NCBI RefSeq assembly: GCF_025502585.1
Contig: NZ_CP106679.1
Location: 2,759,501-2,823,500 of the forward strand
Origin: Reichenbachiella agarivorans
Lineage (GTDB): Bacteria > Bacteroidota > Bacteroidia > Cytophagales > Cyclobacteriaceae
Direction of reading: 5' to 3'
DNA length: 64,000 bases
The number at the start of each line of letters is the position of its first letter. Within the stretch, counting starts at the first letter, position 1. The notes beneath the pieces are model-generated. The model made no database searches. It was given only the letters and a program-made list of their open reading frames with translations, and had not been told where the DNA came from. Shown one piece after another: positions 57,716 through 64,000 of this stretch. The translations under genes were made by a program, and so were the position numbers.

Positions 57716-59269
57716 ATGCTTAGAATTTTTCTGCTCACTTGGTTGATGATAGGAATCCCCTTATGGGTGTTTTCTCAAGCTATATCTGATAGTGATTCAT
57801 CTATATTGATGCAAACCAAGCGAGTAGAGTACGAAGTGAGCAACGAGGATATTCGTTTTGAACTGGTACAAGGGGATGACGAAGGTATCTTGATGATCAG
57901 AGAGACACGCCGCAGAACATCCTCAGGTTTTATATGGACGTTGAATTACCTAGATACTTCACTCAATGAAAATTGGACTGTAGACATCAATGTGCTTTTT
58001 GGGATGTCATTTATGGGACATGATTTCAATGGGGAGTCATTTTTTTTATTGTTTGCCAAAGATGAATACAAATTGGAGGAGTTGTATGTGATCAAGGTGG
58101 ACAAAGCAGATGGAGCACTTTCGGATTATCATGTCAACACAGTACTCCCGATGACCTTGAGTCATTTTGAGGTTTTGAATCATTCATTGATATTTGGAGG
58201 AAGCTCCAACAATCGACCCGTTGTGCTGTTTTATCAGTTGGAGGAGAAAAAGGCCAAAGTACTTCCAGGCATTTACAACAATAAAAGTGAGATTGTCGAC
58301 ATACTCGTCAATGACGAAAGAGGTGTTTTTACTGTAGTGCTAAACGAACGCTCTCATAGCAAAGATTTTATCGTGTCATTGAAAATCTTCTCAGGTGAAG
58401 GAAAGACACTGCATACGAGTGCTCTGAAAACGATCTACGAAAAGAGTTTGATTGATGGAGTGCCTACAGATTTTGATTTTGGTATCCAGTATGTAGCTGG
58501 CGCTTATTCTAACCGAAACTCCGATGTGTCGAGAGGGTTGTATCTGGCCAAACTGGTCAATGGCGAGCAGGAGTTTATCAAATACCACAGCTATGGTGAT
58601 TTGGATAATTTCTTTTCCTATTTGGGGGACAATAGAGAGGTCAAGATGAAACGTAAAATTAACAAGAGACGTGAATCGGGTAAGAACCTGAAGTTTAACT
58701 ATCGTCTCTTGGTGCATGACATTGTAAAGCGTGGAGAAGAGTATATTTTGATAGGGGAGGCATACTATCCCAAATATTCCAGCAATACCAGTGTGCAAGG
58801 TAGCATGATCAATCCGTATGATCAGCTGAATCAGCAACAAGCAGTCTATGCACAGCCCAAACTACTAGGGTACAATTATACACATGCCGTAGTGGTTGGG
58901 TTCAGTGCTGATGGAGAAATCCTATGGGACAACAGTTTTGAGATCAATGATGTGCTGGTGTTTCCATTGATCGAAAATGTGCAGGTCAGTGTCAATCATG
59001 ATAAAATAATACTGATGTATGCGCACGACAACATGCTCAAAACGAAGATCATACAAGGAGATAGTGTACTGGAGGGCAAAACCATAGAAAACATCGAACT
59101 CAGCTATGAGGGCGATCAAGTGAAAGAAAGCATTCCTGGGATGGAGGGAATCAAGTGGTGGTATGACAAGTCTTTTTATGCATACGGGATGCAAAAAATC
59201 AAGAATATGACCCAAGAGGGGGTAAAGATGAATAGAAAGGTGTTTTATATCAACAAAGTTGAATTCTAA
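57716..59269 (+). CDS. Secreted protein of unknown function
   Basis: A 517-residue protein with a signal peptide (MLRIFLLTWLMIGIPLWVFSQA). The mature part is rich in beta-strand-like, aromatic/charged alternation (GFIWTLNYLDTSLNENWTVDIN, HAVVVGFSADGEILWDNSF) reminiscent of propeller-like repeats, but I recognise no family. No membrane helix, cysteine cluster or sorting domain is evident at the C-terminus. It is directly coupled to the EVE gene by spacing, with no reason to suspect a shared function. Confidence 0.75.
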   Translation: MLRIFLLTWLMIGIPLWVFSQAISDSDSSILMQTKRVEYEVSNEDIRFELVQGDDEGILMIRETRRRTSSGFIWTLNYLDTSLNENWTVDINVLFGMSFMGHDFNGESFFLLFAKDEYKLEELYVIKVDKADGALSDYHVNTVLPMTLSHFEVLNHSLIFGGSSNNRPVVLFYQLEEKKAKVLPGIYNNKSEIVDILVNDERGVFTVVLNERSHSKDFIVSLKIFSGEGKTLHTSALKTIYEKSLIDGVPTDFDFGIQYVAGAYSNRNSDVSRGLYLAKLVNGEQEFIKYHSYGDLDNFFSYLGDNREVKMKRKINKRRESGKNLKFNYRLLVHDIVKRGEEYILIGEAYYPKYSSNTSVQGSMINPYDQLNQQQAVYAQPKLLGYNYTHAVVVGFSADGEILWDNSFEINDVLVFPLIENVQVSVNHDKIILMYAHDNMLKTKIIQGDSVLEGKTIENIELSYEGDQVKESIPGMEGIKWWYDKSFYAYGMQKIKNMTQEGVKMNRKVFYINKVEF

Positions 59270-59323
59270 AAATATAGATGGAATCTTATCTCCAAATGCT
59301 TTTCAAAATGTAGCAGGTCTCTC

Positions 59324-59331
59324 TATATTTG
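59324..59331 (+). promoter_or_regulatory. Candidate -7 box for pyrR-pyrB
   Basis: TATATTTG at 59324-59331 lies 15 bp before the pyrR ATG, giving a very short leader. The TTG codon at 59329 falls inside this box and is therefore unlikely as a start. The short leader leaves no room for a PyrR attenuator. Confidence 0.5.
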
Positions 59332-59346
59332 CCTAATATCAAGCTC

Positions 59347-59892
59347 ATGCAGAAAAGACTCCTACTTAATAGCAAACATTTAAGTATAACCATTTCCCGC
59401 CTTTGTCATCAGCTCATCGAAAATCACCTCGTTTTTGAAAATACCGTGCTTATTGGTCTGCAACCAAAAGGTGTTTTTCTGGCTGAAAGAATCAAATCCA
59501 AACTAGAAGAGATCATCAAAAAACCAATTCAATTGGGTTATTTGGATATCACGTTCTACAGAGATGATTTTCGCAGACGTGACGAACCACTGACTCCTAA
59601 CGAGACAAAAGTCCCGTTCATCATAGAAGACAAAAACGTAATATTGATTGACGATGTACTCTACACGGGTCGTTCTGTCAAATCTGCTATGGATGCCATG
59701 AGTGCATTTGGACGCCCTGCCAAGGTAGAATTTTTGACCCTTATAGATAGGATTCATACGAGACACCTACCTGTAGAGGCCAATTATGTAGGCAAGCAAG
59801 TCAATACGGTCTTTTCACAAAAAGTTTTGGTGGAATTGACAGAGCAAGGTAAGAAAGAGGATAAAATTTGGTTGATTGATAAATCGAAATAA
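59347..59892 (+). CDS. pyrR: PyrR-type phosphoribosyltransferase
   Basis: A 181-residue type I phosphoribosyltransferase of the PyrR group. The PRPP-binding loop is VILIDDVLYTGRSVKSA, preceded by the flexible segment DITFYRDDFRRRDEPL typical of PyrR. PyrR proteins couple uracil phosphoribosyltransferase activity with control of pyrimidine genes by RNA binding, but no attenuator is seen here. ATG 59347 preferred, as argued from the promoter box. Its stop overlaps the pyrB start by one base. Confidence 0.92.
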   Translation: MQKRLLLNSKHLSITISRLCHQLIENHLVFENTVLIGLQPKGVFLAERIKSKLEEIIKKPIQLGYLDITFYRDDFRRRDEPLTPNETKVPFIIEDKNVILIDDVLYTGRSVKSAMDAMSAFGRPAKVEFLTLIDRIHTRHLPVEANYVGKQVNTVFSQKVLVELTEQGKKEDKIWLIDKSK

Positions 59893-60818
59893 TGAGTCAG
59901 TTAAGTAGCAAACATTTATTGGGTATCAAGGATTTGACAAAGGATGATATCCAATTGATATTCGAGACTGCGGATAATTTTAAAGATGTAATCAATCGTC
60001 CGATCAAAAAAGTACCCTCTCTGCGTGATATTACGATTGCCAATGTATTCTTTGAAAACTCTACGCGTACCAAACTCTCATTTGAGTTGGCAGAGAAGAG
60101 ACTTTCGGCTGATGTAATCAATTTTTCTTCGTCTGGAAGTTCTGTCAAAAAGGGGGAGACTTTGTTGGATACTGTCAACAACATCCTTGCGATGAAGGTA
60201 GACATGATTGTGATGAGACATAGTTCGCCAGGAGCTCCTCATTTCTTGTCCAAGCATATCAAGGCCAACATAGTAAATGCAGGAGATGGTACACATGAGC
60301 ATCCTACACAAGCGCTCTTAGACGCATATTCGATGAGAGAAAGAGTGGGAGATTTGGAAGGAAAGAATATTGCCATCATCGGAGATATTATTCACTCAAG
60401 AGTCGCATTGTCCAATATTTTTGCTTTACAAAAATTGGGGGCTAATATTATGATTTGTGGCCCTGCGACTTTGGTGCCGAAGTATATGTCTTCTTTCGGG
60501 GTAAAAGTGGTGTCTGATGTACGTCAAGCTTTGGAATGGTGTGATGTGGCAAACATCCTTCGCATCCAATTGGAGCGGCAACAGATCAAATATTTTCCTT
60601 CCTTGAGAGAGTATTCTTTGTATTTTGGTGTAAACAAAGCTTTGTTGGATAGTTTGAACAAGGAGATTGTAATCATGCACCCAGGCCCTATCAACAGAGG
60701 TGTAGAAATCACCAGTGATGTGGCGGATTCTCACCATTCGATTATTCTCGATCAGGTAGAAAATGGTGTGGCGACTCGTATGGCAGTTTTGTACCTGCTC
60801 GCAGGCACAAAACCTTGA
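59892..60818 (+). CDS. pyrB: Aspartate carbamoyltransferase catalytic subunit
   Basis: A 308-residue enzyme catalysing carbamoyl phosphate plus aspartate to carbamoyl aspartate in pyrimidine synthesis. Carbamoyl-phosphate site motif FFENSTRTKLSFELA, then GDGTHEHPTQALLDAYSM, and HPGPINRGVEI near the end are diagnostic. No regulatory-subunit gene follows. It shares one base with pyrR, the usual pyrR-pyrB pairing. Confidence 0.97.
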   Translation: MSQLSSKHLLGIKDLTKDDIQLIFETADNFKDVINRPIKKVPSLRDITIANVFFENSTRTKLSFELAEKRLSADVINFSSSGSSVKKGETLLDTVNNILAMKVDMIVMRHSSPGAPHFLSKHIKANIVNAGDGTHEHPTQALLDAYSMRERVGDLEGKNIAIIGDIIHSRVALSNIFALQKLGANIMICGPATLVPKYMSSFGVKVVSDVRQALEWCDVANILRIQLERQQIKYFPSLREYSLYFGVNKALLDSLNKEIVIMHPGPINRGVEITSDVADSHHSIILDQVENGVATRMAVLYLLAGTKP

Positions 60819-60833
60819 TATCTTTGGATAATA

Positions 60834-61730
60834 TTATAACTTGCTCAACCCGTTGTTGATCAAGAACTCACCGTACAATACTTGAAAGTCTTCGATCTCA
60901 GGAGATCCCTCAATGATGTCTTCGTATTGTTTGATGGCGTCAAGTATCAGGTTGTTTTCTTCAAAGAAAGAGGCAAGTATAAGTTTGCTCAAAGGAGAAT
61001 CATATGGAATTTCAGCTTTGACCGCATCCAATTCGTTTTGTATTCTTGCTTGTTCTTCCGATGGTAGTCTTTCGATCCCGTAGCTCGGAGAGAAGAGTTC
61101 AGGGTTGTCTTTGACGATTACTTTGACTGTGATCAATTCTTCATTAGCCAAGTTCTCATCATTTAGATTGATATTCAAATGAGTCTTTTCAGTTTCTGCG
61201 CTGTATATCTCTTCATCAAATATGTTCTTAACCGAGATGATGTAGTAGGCTTGGTCACCGACAGAGTTCCATCTTAAAACCACATCTGGATTAAATACCT
61301 GTACGGTCTGTGGAATCATAAGCGTGATGGCAGTGCTGTTGGAGCGGTGAACCGCCTCTCTGTAGTTGCCGTTGACATCTTGACTGCCAGTTGTGCTTTT
61401 GGTGAGTACTGCTTTGGCGTATCTATTAGAGGCAGTGTTGTCAGATTTAGCCAATCTACTTTGTAGGTCTGCTACTGTCACATTACCCATGTTTTTGATC
61501 TCCAGTGTTTGCCCTGATTTGTGCATCAATCCGATGTAGGCATTGGTACCAACAATCAATGCGTCACCTTCATTCATTTTGATACCTGTTCGCAAGAAGG
61601 TGGGGGCTGAGTTGTCGGACTTCTGAAGCTTGTTTACCCCTTTGTTTGCCAACACTCTAAACTCGAAAGTTTGCGCAAGAGTAGCCAAGGAAATCAGACA
61701 AGTAGTGAGGGTCAAAAGGTATTTTTTCAT
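60834..61730 (-). CDS. Secreted FecR-like protein, paralogue A
   Basis: A 298-residue exported protein (signal MKKYLLTLTTCLISLATLAQ). Residues 22-100 resemble a FecR-like beta domain (VLANKGVNKLQK, LRTGIKMNEGDALIVGTNAYIGLMHKSG), then an Ig-like region containing VVLRWNSVGDQAYYIISVKNIFDEEIY, and a TPR-like C-terminus (LIDA-type helices: LILDAIKQYEDIIEGSPE). It is clearly paralogous to 61847-62770, with the same order throughout. Function unknown; an envelope sensor or scaffold is a guess. A terminator separates the two genes. Confidence 0.78.
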   Translation of the reverse strand: MKKYLLTLTTCLISLATLAQTFEFRVLANKGVNKLQKSDNSAPTFLRTGIKMNEGDALIVGTNAYIGLMHKSGQTLEIKNMGNVTVADLQSRLAKSDNTASNRYAKAVLTKSTTGSQDVNGNYREAVHRSNSTAITLMIPQTVQVFNPDVVLRWNSVGDQAYYIISVKNIFDEEIYSAETEKTHLNINLNDENLANEELITVKVIVKDNPELFSPSYGIERLPSEEQARIQNELDAVKAEIPYDSPLSKLILASFFEENNLILDAIKQYEDIIEGSPEIEDFQVLYGEFLINNGLSKL

Positions 61731-61793
61731 AGCGATAAAGTTGATGCACTTGATGTAAATGCGTTTAAAAATAGCCTACAATCTGTAAAGTGC

Positions 61794-61820
61794 AAAAAAA
61801 ACCGCATCATATGATGCGGT
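61794..61820 (-). terminator. Terminator after FecR-like paralogue B
   Basis: A perfect palindrome ACCGCATCATATGATGCGGT (61801-61820) followed, on the minus strand, by seven T (61800-61794). It ends transcription of the upstream paralogue and CHASE2 gene and lies upstream of paralogue A. Confidence 0.85.
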
Positions 61821-61846
61821 CTAATTCATTAATTTTTCTCTAGTTT

Positions 61847-62770
61847 TTATTGAAGACCGTTCTTCATTAAGAAGTCGTCGTACAACATTTTGAAATCATC
61901 TACTTCTGGAGAAAGCTGGATGGCTTGCTCGTATTGTGTGATGGCATCTAGGATCAAATTGTTTTCTTCATAGAAGGAAGCGTAAATCAATTTGTTCAAA
62001 GCAGAGTTATTTGGAACTTCGGTTTTCAAGACATCTAGACTCTCGTTGATTGCAGATGCATCATCTGCAGAGATTCTTTTGATACCATAATCACCAGAGA
62101 CAATGTCTTTTTGCCCTTTGACAGTTACTGTCAAGATGACCAATCTCTCATTAGATAGATTCTCATCATCAAAATTGATTGGCATGCTTGTTTTATCTGT
62201 TTCACCTTTAAAAATTTCTTCGTCGAAGATGTTTTTGATGCTTACCACATATTTTGGGTTTTCTACCTCTGGTGCTGCAGACCATCTGATGATCGCATCT
62301 GGGTTAAGAATATCCACAGAGCTTGGGAGCATTACTTTGAGAGCGTTGCTGCTGCTTGCTCTTGTTACCGCTCCAGTCGCCTTCATGTTTTGGCGATAGT
62401 TGCTGTTGATGTCACCGTCTCCTTCGTTCATTTTGTTCATCACAAACTGAGCATACTTATTAGCCACGTCATTTTGCGTTTTTGCTAATTTTGATTCCAA
62501 ATCTGTGATTTTGGTGATGCCAGAGTTTCTGACTTCAATCGTTCTCCCAGTTTTGTGCATTAATCCAATGTAGGCTCCGTTGGCGGCAATGAGTTCATCT
62601 CCGCTCATTAGGGTAGCCCCTGTTTTTAGAGGAACTGTTTCCCCGTTTGCACCTTTTTTTACTTGATTGGCACCCTTACTCGCCAATACTCTAAACACAA
62701 ATCCTTGTCCAAAGCTGGTATTGACTAGAAAGAATATCAAAAGAGTTGAAAATATTAGTTTAGTTCTCAT
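61847..62770 (-). CDS. Secreted FecR-like protein, paralogue B
   Basis: A 307-residue exported protein (signal MRTKLIFSTLLIFFLVNTSFGQ). It shares with paralogue A the FVFRVLASKGANQVKKG/GDELIAANGAYIGLMHKTG opening, the VSIKNIFDEEIF centre and the NNLILDAITQYEQAIQLSPE TPR-like end. It follows the CHASE2 gene by 27 bp, suggesting one transcript. A tandem duplication produced the pair; divergence is moderate and spread along the length. Confidence 0.78.
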   Translation of the reverse strand: MRTKLIFSTLLIFFLVNTSFGQGFVFRVLASKGANQVKKGANGETVPLKTGATLMSGDELIAANGAYIGLMHKTGRTIEVRNSGITKITDLESKLAKTQNDVANKYAQFVMNKMNEGDGDINSNYRQNMKATGAVTRASSSNALKVMLPSSVDILNPDAIIRWSAAPEVENPKYVVSIKNIFDEEIFKGETDKTSMPINFDDENLSNERLVILTVTVKGQKDIVSGDYGIKRISADDASAINESLDVLKTEVPNNSALNKLIYASFYEENNLILDAITQYEQAIQLSPEVDDFKMLYDDFLMKNGLQ

Positions 62771-62797
62771 GATATAATTATTAATGAATTTACAAAA

Positions 62798-64000
62798 TTA
62801 CAATTTATTTAATTCAGTTAGTTCTCTTCTTCCTTCTTTAGTAAAAAGATTCTTAACCACTCCAAAATACACCTCTAAGGCATCTCCTGCTATCAGAACC
62901 CCCAAAATCATCCATGTCGTATCGATTTTATAATTATAGACATTGAATATGATGAGTCCTAAGCTAAATAACGAAAAAGCTTCTATTAATTGTATAAGTT
63001 TTGTCAAACCGTCATACCATTTTGGTAAGGAATGATAAATGAAGGCAAACAAAGCAACATTCAAGTAAAGTAGCACGATCGCAATGATGGTTTCAATATT
63101 GTCATTCATCTCATCAATGTAGTCTTCTGCTAAGATCATAGAGATGATGTTGGCATGTATCACACCCCCAAACATGTCCGCATGGCCTTTGCCAGCATAG
63201 TGTGTGTTGAGCGGAGTGAAATATTTATCCTCAAGTGCTTGTCTATCACCGAGTTCTTTTCCTAGGAAACAGAAAAGAACACATTTGTCTTTGATCAATT
63301 CAGGGTCAAATTGACCATCAAATACCTGGTACCAATCTAATGCAAAATAAGTTATGGGAGCCTGCGTGGCTCCATAATCGAAGATGTTGCCCCGGTAGTT
63401 GATGACCTCTACATCTTTGTTTCTATCTAGAAAGTTGAGGGTCTTTACAGAGTCCATGTAGTAGGCCAATTTGATCGATAATGAATATTCTAATTCACCT
63501 TTTGCATATTCTTTGGGAGCGAAAGTCCTACAAACTTTGATGTCATCCTGATCGGCGGCACCTGTGATAAAATTGGCATAGGCAGTTTCGGCATATTGAT
63601 TGAACAGTTCGTTGGAGACTGCCAGAGAGTCAAAGGATTCATTCTCATTAGGTAGTTCTAGTTTGCTCACCAATACCAAGTTCTCAACTTGTGAAAAAGC
63701 ATAAGCGAGTGCCAAATCTCCTAAAGTATCTGGTTTAAGGTCAGGAAAAAACATATCCATGCCGATTACTCTGGGCTCTGAAGCAGATATAATGTTGACC
63801 AAGTCAGCGATTCCTTGGCGGTTGAGGTTACCGACGTTGACAATGACGATTTCTTCTTCACCCAAGGGGTCTTCTCTCAATTGTGAGAACACAATGTCTG
63901 TACTCTCCATATCAGCAAATGCGTCACCAATAGGGTCAAAAACATCAAATATCTTGAAGGCAAAGGCTTGGGTTACAACAAATCCTAAGAGTAGGATGAA
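62798..64000 (-). CDS. CHASE2-domain membrane protein (5' end outside window)
   Basis: A CHASE2 sensor-like protein of which at least 400 residues are visible. The frame runs to the right window edge, where a membrane helix (FILLLGFVVTQAFAF) leads into KIFDVFDPIGDAFADMESTDIVFSQ, the usual CHASE2 opening, so the ATG at 63910 is internal. The extracytoplasmic domain contains VIGMDMFFPDLKPDTLGD; three membrane helices lie near the C-terminus, and no kinase, cyclase or other output domain follows. This makes it a truncated-type CHASE2 protein by nature, not by frameshift. Confidence 0.85.
   Translation of the reverse strand, partial: FILLLGFVVTQAFAFKIFDVFDPIGDAFADMESTDIVFSQLREDPLGEEEIVIVNVGNLNRQGIADLVNIISASEPRVIGMDMFFPDLKPDTLGDLALAYAFSQVENLVLVSKLELPNENESFDSLAVSNELFNQYAETAYANFITGAADQDDIKVCRTFAPKEYAKGELEYSLSIKLAYYMDSVKTLNFLDRNKDVEVINYRGNIFDYGATQAPITYFALDWYQVFDGQFDPELIKDKCVLFCFLGKELGDRQALEDKYFTPLNTHYAGKGHADMFGGVIHANIISMILAEDYIDEMNDNIETIIAIVLLYLNVALFAFIYHSLPKWYDGLTKLIQLIEAFSLFSLGLIIFNVYNYKIDTTWMILGVLIAGDALEVYFGVVKNLFTKEGRRELTELNKL

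Noticed and set aside
59329-59346. TTG start for pyrR six codons upstream
   Set aside because: The codon lies inside the TATATTTG box; ATG 59347 fits PyrR length better.
1-64000. tRNA, rRNA or insertion sequence genes
   Set aside because: All gaps over 150 bases were read on both strands; none shows a cloverleaf with TTCRA-type arm, rRNA conserved segments or a transposase frame.

Overview
The window reads as part of the chromosome of a marine Bacteroidota, most likely of the Cytophagales (Reichenbachiella/Marinoscillum-like). The evidence is: several type IX secretion C-terminal sorting domains; a gliding-motility-type C-terminal domain; a DnaE polymerase fused to its own exonuclease; TAnnTTTG-type -7 promoter boxes; and a large algal galactan (agar/porphyran) locus. 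No rRNA, tRNA, CRISPR array or transposase is visible.

Bases 1-24,000 are an agar/porphyran utilisation region: two S1-type sulfatases (the first cut by the window edge), a GH2 exo-glycosidase, a haem-c lipoprotein, two closely related GH16 beta-agarases, a GH86 agarase/porphyranase, and a membrane-anchored TPR/LuxR-type regulator. In its middle lies a four-gene set of a kind best known from Planctomycetes (PSCyt1/DUF1549/LamG/DUF1553, DUF1501, an NHL-type propeller, and a DUF2231-cytochrome-LRR protein). No SusC/SusD pair is present.

Bases 24,080-35,530 form a demethylation and C1-disposal region. On the minus strand are a ferredoxin reductase, a putidaredoxin-like ferredoxin and a cytochrome P450, the three-component set known in marine agar degraders to demethylate 6-O-methyl-D-galactose and release formaldehyde. 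On the plus strand, beyond an AraC regulator, are a class-III-like zinc alcohol dehydrogenase, an esterase-D-like hydrolase and an FdhF/YdeP-type molybdopterin oxidoreductase with one frameshift. Together they could take formaldehyde to formate and CO2. An AT-rich McrBC-type restriction pair sits between the two arms.

Bases 35,877-40,836 are accessory: a DUF1254/DUF1214 lipoprotein, a monothiol thioredoxin-like protein, and an AT-rich trio of a Crp/Fnr regulator, an exported RidA-like protein and an exported DJ-1/PfpI-like protein.

From 41,251 to the end is mostly core genome: dnaE, sdhC-sdhA-sdhB, a secreted gliding-type protein, a DCC protein, fabD, an M24 aminopeptidase, an M16 peptidase, an EVE protein, pyrR-pyrB, two FecR-like paralogues and a CHASE2 protein cut by the window edge. 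Notable non-coding features are a 41-bp hairpin-bearing tandem array next to the sdh operon, a family of intergenic palindromes in the polysaccharide region, and a TCTATA motif repeated upstream of polysaccharide genes.
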